Below, piece by piece: positions 8,572 to 19,187 of a stretch of 64,000 nt of DNA. Position numbers and translations under genes: made by a program. Under the pieces are notes generated by a model. It saw nothing but the letters and a program-made list of their open reading frames with translations, had not been told where the DNA came from and searched no databases. The stretch's first letter is position 1. Each line of letters opens with the position of its first letter. The stretch is from Brevundimonas naejangsanensis DSM 23858 (lineage in GTDB: Bacteria; Pseudomonadota; Alphaproteobacteria; Caulobacterales; Caulobacteraceae): NCBI RefSeq assembly GCF_000421705.1, contig NZ_ATXN01000005.1, positions 124,001-188,000 on the forward strand, given 5' to 3'.

Positions 8572-9351
8572 TCAGTCCTGCCTCACGTCGCCCGTGCCGC
8601 TGACCGACTGGCGCAGTTCGGCGGGGCGGCGGGTCAGGCGGACCTCGCCGCTGCCCGAAACATCGACCTCGGCCTTGCCGCTGGGGCCGACGCGGACGTC
8701 GCCCGAGCCGCTGACCTGGACCTTGGCGTCCTCGACGATCAGTTCGTCGAGGCGGGCGTCGCTGGCGCCGGAGGCGTCGACCGTAACGGCGCCGGTACGA
8801 CCCTGAACGCGCACGTCGGACGCGCCGGTGAGGGTAAGGTCCAGCGTCGGCTGGTCATAACCGCGGATCTTCAGTTCGGTCGGGCCGGACAGGTTGAAGG
8901 TCTTCACCGAGGGCGCCTTGATGATGATCTTCAGGGCGTCGGTCTCGCTCCAGCCGCGAATGCCGGTGCGGGTCCAGCGGACATAGCTGCGGTCGCCGCG
9001 CGGGGCTTCCTCCAGCGTCAGGCGTCCGTTGGAGAAGCGGACGCGGTTCACGACCGTCTCGGCGCCCGTGACGGTGATGCCGGGCGCGTCGGCCTGCTGG
9101 TCGTAGACGACGTCGGCGGGGACGTTGATGGCCAGACGCTCGTCGCCGGTCCATTCGATGGTGCGCGTGGCGTCGGGCGACACCTGGCCGCGCTCGACGG
9201 TGAAGCCGCTGTCGGGACCGTCGTCGTCGGTAATGACCCAGGTCCAGTCGTGGCGGGCCAGGTCGCGGCCGCCCACGGCGAAGGCGCCGCCGATGCCGAC
9301 GATGGCCAGTATCAGGCCTGCGCCGGAGATGATGAGCAGATTGCGGATCAT
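8572..9351 (-). CDS. GIN-domain (DUF2807) membrane-anchored protein
   Basis: A 259-residue protein with an N-terminal hydrophobic anchor (about residues 4-25, NLLIISGAGLILAIVGIGGAF). A repetitive beta-helix-like region follows, rich in alternating Asp/Val/Ser/Gly such as GASDVRVQGRTGAVTVDASGASDARL and SGSGDVRVGPSGKAEVDVSGSGEV. This is the head-GIN (DUF2807) pattern, probably an envelope-exposed beta solenoid of unknown function. The ATG at 9351 has GAGGAGAA about 7 nt upstream. An in-frame codon further upstream was rejected. It is the last gene of a padR-DUF1700-DUF2807 operon, a combination seen in many bacteria and thought to act in envelope stress. Confidence 0.75.
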   Translation of the reverse strand: MIRNLLIISGAGLILAIVGIGGAFAVGGRDLARHDWTWVITDDDGPDSGFTVERGQVSPDATRTIEWTGDERLAINVPADVVYDQQADAPGITVTGAETVVNRVRFSNGRLTLEEAPRGDRSYVRWTRTGIRGWSETDALKIIIKAPSVKTFNLSGPTELKIRGYDQPTLDLTLTGASDVRVQGRTGAVTVDASGASDARLDELIVEDAKVQVSGSGDVRVGPSGKAEVDVSGSGEVRLTRRPAELRQSVSGTGDVRQD

Positions 9352-9377
9352 GACTGTGTTCTCCTCACTCTCTGGCT

Positions 9378-9944
9378 TCAGGCCTGGGGTTCCAGGGCGG
9401 GTTTGACGACGCGGTAGTGCAGGCGGGCGTACCAGACGGTGGCGTCGATCAGCCATTTGGTCAGCAGGGCCATGGTTCCGACCATGAAGATGCCCAGACC
9501 CATCAGGCCGACGCCCAGCAGCGCGGCGGCCAGCGCTCCGCCCGGCAGGCCGGTGAAGGCGCCCGCCACCATGACGAAGCCGCCGGCGATGAAGACGCCG
9601 ACCCCGCCCAGCAGCAGCGACAGCACCGTGCCGAAGACGGGCAGGGCGATGGGCAGAAGGATCAGGATGTCGATGGCGCCCAGACCCAGGATGCCGAACA
9701 CGGCCCCGGCGGCGGACGAGGCCGACGGCTCCTGACGCCAGCGCTGGGCGCCGGCCTCGGCCTTCAGTTCGCGGGCCAGGCGATCGGGATCGCCCAGGGC
9801 CTCGGCCACTTCGGCCTCGCTGCGCCCGGCGGCGGCGCCGTCGGCGAAGTGGGCTTCGTAGTCGGCGACGATCTCATTGGCGGCGGCGGCGGGCAGGCCC
9901 ACCAGGCCGCGACGCAGGCGCGCCAGGAATTCCGCGCGGTTCAT
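9378..9944 (-). CDS. DUF1700 (HAAS) domain membrane protein
   Basis: A 188-residue protein. Residues 1-70 (MNRAEFLARLRRGLVGLP ... YEAHFADG ... ALGDPDRLARELKAE) match the HAAS/DUF1700 helical domain, which commonly accompanies PadR regulators. The C-terminal half has about three or four transmembrane helices (IDILILLPIALPVFG, LLLGGVGVFIAGGFVMVAG, ALLGVGLMGLGIFMVG). Its ATG overlaps the padR stop as ATGA and has a strong GGGGAGAGGA ribosome site, so translation is coupled. It probably anchors the operon's signalling at the inner membrane. The exact role is unknown. Confidence 0.75.
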   Translation of the reverse strand: MNRAEFLARLRRGLVGLPAAAANEIVADYEAHFADGAAAGRSEAEVAEALGDPDRLARELKAEAGAQRWRQEPSASSAAGAVFGILGLGAIDILILLPIALPVFGTVLSLLLGGVGVFIAGGFVMVAGAFTGLPGGALAAALLGVGLMGLGIFMVGTMALLTKWLIDATVWYARLHYRVVKPALEPQA

Positions 9945-10372
9945 TGGTCCTCTCCCCTGTCAGCTTGGGCGATCGATTCGGTTTGGGCGCTCTGGTCAAG
10001 CAGGGCGGGCGTCTCGGCCGGGGCCTCGGCGACGATGACGGCTTCGCCTTCATCGCCCGCGATCAGGGCCTCGACAGCGCGGGCGAAGGCCCGCCACTCG
10101 CCGGTCTGGCCGTCCAGGGCGCGGCGCCCCGCATCGGTCAGGCGGTAATATTTCCGCGACGGGCCGCTGGATGATTCGACCAGGTAGGTCTCGACCAGGC
10201 CGTCGGTCTGCATCCGCCGCATCAGCGGATAGATGGTGCCTTCGCCCATGCCGATGGCGTCGGACAGGCGGCTGGCGATCTCATAGGCGTAGCTGTCGCG
10301 CCGGGCGAGCAGCGCCAGGACGCATAGCCCCAGCACGCCTTTCTTCAGTTGAACGTCGATGGTGTCGCGCAT
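9941..10372 (-). CDS. PadR-family transcriptional regulator
   Basis: A 143-residue regulator. Residues 1-90 (MRDTIDVQLKKGVLGLCVLALLARRDSYAYEIASRL ... GEGTIYPLMRRMQTDGLVETY ... RKYYRLTDAGRRAL) form the PadR winged helix with the typical YxYEI and GTIYPxLxRL motifs. The acidic C terminus probably helps dimerisation or ligand sensing. Another ATG at 10402 would add ten residues (MPKREARREA). The family N terminus and purine-rich leader favour 10372, but this is not certain. It overlaps the DUF1700 gene by ATGA. An imperfect palindrome upstream suggests autoregulation. Confidence 0.85.
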   Translation of the reverse strand: MRDTIDVQLKKGVLGLCVLALLARRDSYAYEIASRLSDAIGMGEGTIYPLMRRMQTDGLVETYLVESSSGPSRKYYRLTDAGRRALDGQTGEWRAFARAVEALIAGDEGEAVIVAEAPAETPALLDQSAQTESIAQADRGEDQ

Positions 10373-10420
10373 GGCCTCCCTGCGGGCCTCCCTCTTGGGC
10401 ATCCCTGTCTGGATGACGAA

Positions 10421-10466
10421 GAGGTATCGCAAGGTATCTTGTGGTGCAAGGTAGCTGTTCAAACAT
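10421..10466 (-). promoter_or_regulatory. Putative padR promoter with PadR-type operator
   Basis: CAAGGTATCTTG at 10430-10441 is a 12-bp near-palindrome (10 of 12 symmetric). Related AGGTA half sites lie at 10422 and 10448, giving repeats at 10- and 17-bp steps. Read on the minus strand, TTGAAC is followed 17 bases later by AGATAC, a plausible -35/-10 pair overlapping the operator. Autorepression is inferred. Confidence 0.45.
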
Positions 10467-10647
10467 GACAGCGAATTAATCGACCGCATTTTGTCGAGAC
10501 GGCGCCCTAGGTGCGCTTGATCGCTTGGCAAGGGCGATCCGAGCCGATAAGGACCGGCCCATGACACGCCGAGGTCCTCTGGGCCCGGCGACGCTTGCGA
10601 ATTGCTCGCAAACGTCTGCTGCTGAACGGTTAATGAGGACTTCTCGA

Positions 10648-13277
<2,630 letters not shown>

Positions 13278-13300
13278 TCCTTATCGGATAGACTCGGAGA

Positions 13301-13340
13301 GGCCGCCCTTCCGCAACCGGAAGGGCGGCCTTTGCTCTTT
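13301..13340 (+). terminator. Intercistronic intrinsic terminator overlapping the ctaB initiation region
   Basis: A perfect 12-bp stem GGCCGCCCTTCC/GGAAGGGCGGCC (13301-13312, 13319-13330), 6-nt loop, then TTTGCTCTTT. It should end or attenuate the ctaC-ctaD transcript. The only good Shine-Dalgarno for ctaB (GGAAGGG) lies in its 3' arm. Confidence 0.75.
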
Positions 13341-14318
13341 ATGACCATGACCGATCACCACGCCCGCGAGACCCCGCTCGTCACCAGCGCCCAGCCGGAA
13401 GATTTCTTCCAGCTGCTGAAGCCGCGCGTCATGTCGCTGGTGGTGTTCACCGCCGTCACCGGCCTGATCGTGGCTCCGGGGCGGCTGGACTGGATCAACG
13501 CCATTGTCGCCATCCTGTGCATCGCCGTGGGCGCAGGCGCGGCCGGCGCGCTCAACATGGCCGTCGAGGGCGAGACCGACGCCCTGATGCGCCGCACGCG
13601 CGGCCGTCCGGTCGCCGCCGGACGCGTGCGCAAGAACGACGCCATCGCCTTCGGCATGGTGCTGTCGGTCTTCTCGGTCATGCTGTTGGGCATGACGACC
13701 AACTGGCTGGCGGGGGGGCTGCTGGCCCTGACCATCGTCTATTACGCCTGGCTCTACACCCTGGTGCTGAAGCGCCGCACGCCGCAGAACATCGTCATCG
13801 GCGGAGCGGCGGGCGCCTTTCCCCCGGTGATCGGCTGGGCGGCCGTGACGGGCGACGCCCCGTGGCAGGCCTGGCTGCTGTTCCTGATCATCTTCACCTG
13901 GACGCCGCCGCACACCTGGGCCCTGGCCCTCTATTCGGCCGGGGATTACGCCAAGGCGGGCATTCCGATGATGCCGGTGGCGCGCGGCGCCAAGTCCACC
14001 CGCCTGCAGATCCTGCTCTACACCCTGGTCTTCGTGCCGGTGGCGATCGCCCCGGCGCTGACGGGACTGGGCGGGCCGATCTATCTGGTGGTGTCGATCG
14101 TCGGCGGCGTGGCCTTCCTGGGCCTGGCGCTGCGGCTTTATCGCTCGCGCGCCGGCGATCAGCCCGACAAGGCCGAGGCCGTGGGACGAGAGGCCGCATT
14201 GTATGACGTCAGGGCCGAGGCCAAACCGGCCCGCAACCTGTTCGCCTTTTCCATTCTATATCTTATGGCGCTGTTCTCAGCCCTGCTGGTCGAGCACCTG
14301 CCTGGCGTTGGAGGCTAA
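13332..14318 (+). CDS. ctaB: Protoheme IX farnesyltransferase (heme O synthase)
   Basis: A UbiA-family membrane prenyltransferase that farnesylates heme b to heme O for the oxidase. The first Asp-rich motif region NMAVEGETDALMRRTRGRPVAAG is present, with about nine hydrophobic helices and the family segment FPPVIGWAAVTGD. The start is a choice between TTG 13332 (328 residues, GGAAGGG 6 nt upstream inside the terminator stem) and ATGs at 13341 or 13347, which lack a well-placed ribosome site. I use the TTG, but the ATGs are possible. It is followed 6 bases later by the coxF-like gene. Confidence 0.93.
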   Translation: MLFMTMTDHHARETPLVTSAQPEDFFQLLKPRVMSLVVFTAVTGLIVAPGRLDWINAIVAILCIAVGAGAAGALNMAVEGETDALMRRTRGRPVAAGRVRKNDAIAFGMVLSVFSVMLLGMTTNWLAGGLLALTIVYYAWLYTLVLKRRTPQNIVIGGAAGAFPPVIGWAAVTGDAPWQAWLLFLIIFTWTPPHTWALALYSAGDYAKAGIPMMPVARGAKSTRLQILLYTLVFVPVAIAPALTGLGGPIYLVVSIVGGVAFLGLALRLYRSRAGDQPDKAEAVGREAALYDVRAEAKPARNLFAFSILYLMALFSALLVEHLPGVGG

Positions 14319-14324
14319 ACCCCT

Positions 14325-14582
14325 ATGTCCCAACTCAAATACGTCAAACTGACCGATGAGCAGGTCCGCGCGCGCAAGCGCCGCAATGTGGCGATCGCCC
14401 TGGGCCTGCTGGGCTTCATCGCCCTGGTTTATCTGGTCACCCTGTCGCGGATGAGCGCCAACAACGAGGCGCGCAAGGCGGCCGAGGCCGAGGCTCTGGC
14501 GACGCTGGAGCGGGCCGATCCGGCCCTGCCGCCCCCGGTCCAGCCGGACGCTCCTGGCGCTACGGAGGCAGCCCAGCCGTGA
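14325..14582 (+). CDS. CoxF-like small membrane protein of the cta operon
   Basis: An 85-residue protein between ctaB and ctaG. The N terminus (LTDEQVRARKRRNVAIALG) leads into one transmembrane helix (about residues 25-42), followed by an Ala/Glu/Pro-rich tail. Position, size and the charged-helix start resemble the small CoxF-type proteins found at this place in alphaproteobacterial oxidase operons. A role in oxidase assembly is likely but not shown. Its stop overlaps the ctaG GTG start as GTGA. Confidence 0.65.
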   Translation: MSQLKYVKLTDEQVRARKRRNVAIALGLLGFIALVYLVTLSRMSANNEARKAAEAEALATLERADPALPPPVQPDAPGATEAAQP

Positions 14583-15142
14583 CCAAGCAGAACAAGGTCG
14601 CGATTCTGTGCGCGGCTCTGGTGCTGGCGATGACCGGCGCGGCCTTCGCGGCGGTGCCCCTCTATCGCATCTTCTGTCAGGTGACGGGCTTCGACGGCAC
14701 GGTGAAGAGGGCCGAGGCGGCCCCGACGCAGATCCTGGATCAGGAGGTGCTGATTCGGTTCGACACCAATGTGCGCGACCTGCCGATGACCTTCCGCGCC
14801 GAAACGCTGAGCCAGAAGGTGCGGATCGGCGAGACCGGCATGGCCTATTTCGAGGTGACCAACACCTCGAACCAGACCCTGCACGCCACGGCGGCCTATA
14901 ATGTCGTGCCCGAGCGGGCGGGGCCTTATTTCCAGAAACTGCAGTGTTTCTGCTTCGAAGGTCAGGAAATCGGGCCGGGAGAGACCCGTTCCTTCCCCAT
15001 TCAGTACTTTGTGGCCCCGGAACTGGCGACCGACCCTGAGGTCAAGGGCGTACGCCAGATCACGCTCAGCTACACCTTCTTCCCGACGAAGGGCTTCCAG
15101 CAGGCGGCTGCGAACGACTCTGCTGTTGGCAAAGCCGGATAG
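14579..15142 (+). CDS. ctaG: Cytochrome c oxidase assembly protein CtaG/Cox11
   Basis: A 187-residue copper chaperone that delivers Cu to the CuB site of subunit I. An N-terminal membrane anchor (about residues 7-25) is followed by YRIFCQVTGFDG and an immunoglobulin-like periplasmic domain. The copper-binding CFCFEGQEIGPGE motif is intact. The start is GTG at 14579, with GGAGG about 7 nt upstream and overlap with the preceding stop, so translation is coupled. Confidence 0.94.
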   Translation: MTKQNKVAILCAALVLAMTGAAFAAVPLYRIFCQVTGFDGTVKRAEAAPTQILDQEVLIRFDTNVRDLPMTFRAETLSQKVRIGETGMAYFEVTNTSNQTLHATAAYNVVPERAGPYFQKLQCFCFEGQEIGPGETRSFPIQYFVAPELATDPEVKGVRQITLSYTFFPTKGFQQAAANDSAVGKAG

Positions 15143-15196
15143 CGGGGGCTATAGCCCTCTTCAAACATTCTCGCCTTGATTACAGAGACTCCAGGA

Positions 15197-16075
15197 ATGG
15201 CCGACGCGCACGCGAAACCGCAACACGACTACCACCTGGTCGACCCCAGCCCGTGGCCGCTGGTCGGCTCCTTCTCCGCCTGCGTCATGTTCGTCGGCGC
15301 CGTCGTGTGGATGAAGGGGCTGTTCGGCCTCGAAGCCGGCACCAAGTGGATGTTCTTCGTCGGCCTGGCCGGCGTCCTGTTCACCATGTTCTCGTGGTGG
15401 TCGGATGTGGTGAAGGAAAGCCGCAAGGGCGACCACACCCCCGTCGTGGGCATCGGCCTGCGTTACGGCATGGTGCTGTTCATCGCTTCGGAAGTGATGT
15501 TCTTCGTCTCCTTCTTCTGGATGTTCTTCGACATGGCGATCTTCAATGAATCGCGTGCGATCATCCCGGAGGTCGGCAACTGGATGGACACCGCCGCCGC
15601 CTGGAAGACCTGGCCCCCGACGGGCGTCGAACTGCTGGATCCGTGGAGCCTGCCGCTCATGAACACGGTCATCCTGCTGCTGTCGGGCACGACCCTGACC
15701 TGGGCGCACCACGCCATCATCGTCGGCGACCGCAAGGCCGCCAAGATGGGGCTGCTGATCACCGTCCTGCTGGGCCTGCTGTTCACCGGCGTTCAGGCCT
15801 ATGAGTATTACCACATCCTGCACGGCCACCTGTTCTTCAGCGAAGACGCGGCCCAGGCCAAGCTGTACGGTTCGATCTTCTTCATGACGACGGGCTTCCA
15901 CGGCTTCCACGTCGCGGTCGGCACCATCTTCCTGGCCGTCTGCCTGCTGCGCCTGCAAGCCGGTCAGATGTCGCCGCAGAAGCACTTCGGCCTCGAAGCC
16001 GCCGCCTGGTACTGGCACTTCGTCGACGTGGTGTGGCTGTTCCTGTTCGTCTTCATGTACGTCGTCTTCGGTTGA
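15197..16075 (+). CDS. ctaE: Cytochrome c oxidase subunit III
   Basis: A 292-residue seven-helix subunit that stabilises the oxidase core. Conserved features are HDYHLVDPSPWPL at the N terminus, the SEVMFFVSFFWMFFD segment with the membrane-embedded Glu, TLTWAHHAI, and the closing WYWHFVDVVWLFLF. The ATG at 15197 has CAGGA directly upstream. The frame is open a little further back, but the extension does not match the family. The next gene begins within or just before its stop. Confidence 0.95.
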   Translation: MADAHAKPQHDYHLVDPSPWPLVGSFSACVMFVGAVVWMKGLFGLEAGTKWMFFVGLAGVLFTMFSWWSDVVKESRKGDHTPVVGIGLRYGMVLFIASEVMFFVSFFWMFFDMAIFNESRAIIPEVGNWMDTAAAWKTWPPTGVELLDPWSLPLMNTVILLLSGTTLTWAHHAIIVGDRKAAKMGLLITVLLGLLFTGVQAYEYYHILHGHLFFSEDAAQAKLYGSIFFMTTGFHGFHVAVGTIFLAVCLLRLQAGQMSPQKHFGLEAAAWYWHFVDVVWLFLFVFMYVVFG

Positions 16076-16500
16076 TCGAACACGACGGACAAGTCGAGCT
16101 TTCGTCGGCGCGGGGCCCCAGGTCCCGCGCCGATTTGCTTGTCTGGCCCGCTGTGCGTGCAGGGCTGATGGGGCGCTGTCCCGCCTGTGGGCGCGGGCCG
16201 CTGTTCGAGGGCTTTCTGAAGCGCCGCGCGTCCTGCGAGGCCTGCGGCTTTGATCTGGGCGCGGTCGAGACGGGCGACGGCGCGGCCACCTTCATCATGC
16301 AGATCGCCGGCTTTCTGGTCGGGTTTTCGGCCCTGGCGGTCGAGATCGCCTTCAGCCCGCCGATCTGGCTGCACCTGATCATCTGGCTGCCGCTGACGGC
16401 GGGTCTGGCCCTGGCCTTGATGCGGCCGGGAAAGGGGTTGATGACGGCGCTTCAGATGCTGCGTCAGCGCAGCGATGATTCACCCCGAGAGACCCGATGA
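16072..16500 (+). CDS. DUF983 family membrane protein
   Basis: DUF983 core: GLMGRCPACGRGPLFEGFLK followed by CEACGFDLG gives two CxxC pairs likely to bind a metal. A short linker and two transmembrane helices follow (about FIMQIAGFLVGFSALAV and LHLIIWLPLTAGLALAL). DUF983 genes sit in many oxidase operons, and a role in oxidase or heme biogenesis is presumed. The start is uncertain: the frame is open from 16033 inside ctaE, and I chose the TTG at 16072 that overlaps the ctaE stop. A start nearer 16120 would still keep the domain. The stop overlaps the surf1 start as ATGA. Confidence 0.75.
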   Translation: MIEHDGQVELSSARGPRSRADLLVWPAVRAGLMGRCPACGRGPLFEGFLKRRASCEACGFDLGAVETGDGAATFIMQIAGFLVGFSALAVEIAFSPPIWLHLIIWLPLTAGLALALMRPGKGLMTALQMLRQRSDDSPRETR

Positions 16501-17207
16501 CCGACGCCGCCCGGCCTCGTTTCCCCATTGTGCTGACCGTCGTGGCGGTGCTGGCGCTGGCCCTGCTGCTGACCCTGGGCGTGTGGCAGGCGCAGCGGCT
16601 GCAATGGAAGCTGGACCTGATCGCCCGCTCCGAGGCCGCCGCCCGCCAGGCGCCGGTTCCGCTTGAGAGCGTGCTGGCGCTGGAGGATCCCGAGTTCCGT
16701 CAGGCGATCGTGACCTGTCGCGGTCTGAACACGGCGCCCTTCGTCGAGCTTCAGAGCATCGAGGACGGCGACGCCGGCGTGCGATTGATCTCGGCCTGTC
16801 CGGTCGAGGGGCGCGGCATAGTGCTGATCGATCGCGGCTTCGTGCCCGACGAAGTCTCTGACCGACCCGCGGTTCGCGCCGATGCGGCCATGCCGGTCGT
16901 GATCGCGGGCGTGGTGCGCCGGGCGCCGGAGCCCAACGCCCTGACGCCGCCGCCATCGGGCAAGCTCTTCTACGGCCGTGATCGGACGGCCATGGCGCAG
17001 GCTCTGGGGGTGACCGGAATGGTGTCGCCCTACACCGTCTATGCGACGACCTCGGCCAATCCCGAGCTGACGGCGTTGCGGCCCGTGGCGCCGCCCGCCG
17101 CCTTCAGCAACAATCACCTGGGCTACGCCCTGACCTGGTTCGGCCTGGCGGCGGTGCTGGTCGGCTTCTATGCGGCCGTGATGGTCCGCCGTTACCGTTC
17201 TTCCTGA
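16497..17207 (+). CDS. SURF1 family oxidase assembly protein
   Basis: A 236-residue protein with the SURF1/Shy1 layout: an N-terminal helix (about residues 10-30, ending GVWQAQRLQWK), a periplasmic domain (VLIDRGFVP, then a proline-rich loop), and a C-terminal helix (GYALTWFGLAAVLVGFYAAVM). SURF1 proteins assist heme a insertion into subunit I. The start overlaps the DUF983 stop by ATGA. In many alphaproteobacteria, ispH and/or thrC follow surf1. Here the M16 peptidase follows after 11 bases. Confidence 0.92.
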   Translation: MTDAARPRFPIVLTVVAVLALALLLTLGVWQAQRLQWKLDLIARSEAAARQAPVPLESVLALEDPEFRQAIVTCRGLNTAPFVELQSIEDGDAGVRLISACPVEGRGIVLIDRGFVPDEVSDRPAVRADAAMPVVIAGVVRRAPEPNALTPPPSGKLFYGRDRTAMAQALGVTGMVSPYTVYATTSANPELTALRPVAPPAAFSNNHLGYALTWFGLAAVLVGFYAAVMVRRYRSS

Positions 17208-17218
17208 GGACAATCGAT

Positions 17219-18493
17219 CTGACTGCTCGCCTTCACACCCTCTCCAACGGCGTGCGCGTCGTGTGCGACCCCATGCCCGGCCTGCGCACCATCGCCGTGA
17301 CCGTGGCCGTCAACGGCGGCGCCCGCATGGAGGACGAAGCCCGGTCCGGCTGGTCGCACCTGCTGGAGCATCTGGTCTTCAAGGGCGCGGGCGACATGGG
17401 GGCGCGCGAGATCGTCGAGCGCATCGAGGCGGAGGGCGGCTCGATCAACGCCGCCACCGGCTATGAACGCACCAGTTTCGACATCCGCGCCCTGAAGGGC
17501 AGCCTGCCGCTGGCCATGCAGGTGCTGTCCGACCTGGTGTTCCGCCCGACCCTGGCGCCCGAGGAGATCGAGCGTGAGAAGGATGTGGTGGCCCAGGAGA
17601 TCGCCGAGGCCTTCGACACCCCCGACGACCATGTGTTCGAGATGGCCCAGACGCGCGCCTTCGTGGGGCAGTCGCTGGGGCGGCCGATCCTGGGCTCGAT
17701 CGCCAGCCTGGCGCCGGTCGAGCGTGAGATGATCGGCGACTGGCGCCGACGTCTCTATTCGCCCGACCGCATGGTGGTGGCCGTCTCGGGCGAGGTGGAC
17801 GAAGACGAGCTTCTGCCGCTGGCCGAGACCTGGTTCGGCCATCAGACGGCGACGCCGACGGAAGCGCTGCCGCCGGCCGTCTTCGTCGGCGGCGAGGCGC
17901 GGCTGACGCGCAAGATCGAACAGGCCAATCTGGTGTTCCAATTGCCGACTATCGGCGCGCGCGACGAGCGGCTGCCCGCCCTGCGCCTGTTCACCGAAAT
18001 CCTCGGCGGGGGCATGGCCTCGCGCCTGTTCCAGAGCGCGCGCGAGGATCGGGGTCTGGCCTACGCCATCGACGCCTATCACGAGACCTATGACGATCTG
18101 GGGCTGCTGGGCGTCTACGCCGGGGCGGCGGCCGAGCGGTCGACGGAACTGGCCGAAGTCTGCGCCGCCGAAATCCTGGACCTGGCCGAGCGGGGGCCGA
18201 CGCCGCAGGAGCTGGCGCGCGCCAAGGCGGTGCTGAACGCCAGCCTGTGGATGGCGGATGAAAGCCCGGCCAGCCGCGCGGGGCGGAACGCAGGACAGAC
18301 CCTGGTGTTCGGGGCGCCGGTCTCGTCCGAGACGACGGCGGCCCGCATCGAGGCTCAAGGCGCCGAGGATCTGCGCGCTGTGGGGCGGGAAATGGCGGCG
18401 GCGGGCCGTTCGGCCAGCGCCGTACTGGGGCCGCGCGCAGCGGGTGGGGCGGGCGCCGCCTTCCGCGCCGCCATGTCCGCAGCCGGAGCCTGA
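17219..18493 (+). CDS. M16 family zinc peptidase (processing-peptidase type), probable CTG start
   Basis: A 424-residue pitrilysin/MPP-like peptidase. It carries the inverted zinc motif HLLEHLVFKG (HxxEH) near residue 55 and the downstream Glu in EIAEAFDTPDD about 75 residues later. The C-terminal half (GGGMASRLFQSAREDRGLAYAIDAY) is the second M16 domain. The family N terminus, LxxGVRVVCDPMPG, begins before the first GTG at 17252. Reading back, CTG at 17219 opens TARLHTLSNG and has GAGGA 9 nt upstream, while no ATG/GTG/TTG fits. It is placed 11 bases after surf1 and precedes a GNAT gene, a common alphaproteobacterial order. Confidence 0.88.
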   Translation: MTARLHTLSNGVRVVCDPMPGLRTIAVTVAVNGGARMEDEARSGWSHLLEHLVFKGAGDMGAREIVERIEAEGGSINAATGYERTSFDIRALKGSLPLAMQVLSDLVFRPTLAPEEIEREKDVVAQEIAEAFDTPDDHVFEMAQTRAFVGQSLGRPILGSIASLAPVEREMIGDWRRRLYSPDRMVVAVSGEVDEDELLPLAETWFGHQTATPTEALPPAVFVGGEARLTRKIEQANLVFQLPTIGARDERLPALRLFTEILGGGMASRLFQSAREDRGLAYAIDAYHETYDDLGLLGVYAGAAAERSTELAEVCAAEILDLAERGPTPQELARAKAVLNASLWMADESPASRAGRNAGQTLVFGAPVSSETTAARIEAQGAEDLRAVGREMAAAGRSASAVLGPRAAGGAGAAFRAAMSAAGA

Positions 18494-18507
18494 CGCTATC
18501 TCTGCAA

Positions 18508-18546
18508 CCGGCGGCTGACATCATCTTTGTTACCGGCGGCTGACGC
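18508..18546. repeat. Short direct repeat
   Basis: ACCGGCGGCTGAC occurs twice, 25 bases apart (about 18508 and 18533), in the gap between the M16 and GNAT genes. The two copies frame an ATCATCTTTGTT spacer. Function unknown; it may be a simple duplication. Confidence 0.5.
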
Positions 18547-18574
18547 CGGGGCCGCGACGCGCTATCCTGATTTC

Positions 18575-19177
18575 ATGGCCCTGTTCGACTGGATGGCCGA
18601 GGCGACCGGACCGGTCCTGAACGGGCAGGGTGTCGTGCTGCGTCCGCCGCGCCCCTCTGACTATATGGCGTGGGCCTCCCTGCGCGAGGAGTCGCGCGCC
18701 TATCTTCAGGCGTGGGAGCCTGCCTGGCCCGAGGACGACCTGACCCGGGCCGCCTTTCGTCGCCGGCTGGGCGTCTATGCGCGCGAAATGGAGCTGGGCA
18801 CGGCCTGGCCCCTGTTCATCTTTGATGGCGAGGACGAGGCCCTGTTGGGCGCGGTCACCCTGTCCAACATCCGGCGCGGCGTCGCCGAGACAGGGACGCT
18901 GGGCTATTGGGTCGGCCAGCCGCATGCCGGGCGCGGGGTCGGCACGCGGGCCGTGCGCGCCATGCTGACCTACGCTTTCGGGCCTCTGAAGCTGCACCGG
19001 GTCGAGGCGGCGTGTTTGCCGACCAACTATCCCTCGCGCCGGGTGCTGGAAAAGGCGGGCTTTCGTCATGAGGGTCTGGCGCGGGCTTATTTGAAAATTA
19101 ACGGCCGCTGGGCAGATCATCTTCTGTTCGGCGTTTTGAACACCGAGTTCGCGCCGACCCTTCCTCAGCCAGTTTAG
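18575..19177 (+). CDS. GNAT family N-acetyltransferase (RimJ/RimL-like)
   Basis: A 200-residue acetyltransferase. It shows GQGVVLRPPRPSDYMAWASLR at the start, GTLGYWVGQPHAGRGVGTRAV (the Q/RxxGxG/A acetyl-CoA loop) near residue 120, and RVEAACLPTNYPSRRVLEKAGF, the RimJ/RimL C-terminal signature. It therefore probably acetylates a protein N terminus or a small amine. I prefer the ATG at 18575 over the upstream TTG at 18527 because the extra residues are not family-like. The gene precedes pdeA by 10 bases and may be co-transcribed with it. Confidence 0.85.
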   Translation: MALFDWMAEATGPVLNGQGVVLRPPRPSDYMAWASLREESRAYLQAWEPAWPEDDLTRAAFRRRLGVYAREMELGTAWPLFIFDGEDEALLGAVTLSNIRRGVAETGTLGYWVGQPHAGRGVGTRAVRAMLTYAFGPLKLHRVEAACLPTNYPSRRVLEKAGFRHEGLARAYLKINGRWADHLLFGVLNTEFAPTLPQPV

Positions 19178-19187
19178 CGGGTACGCT

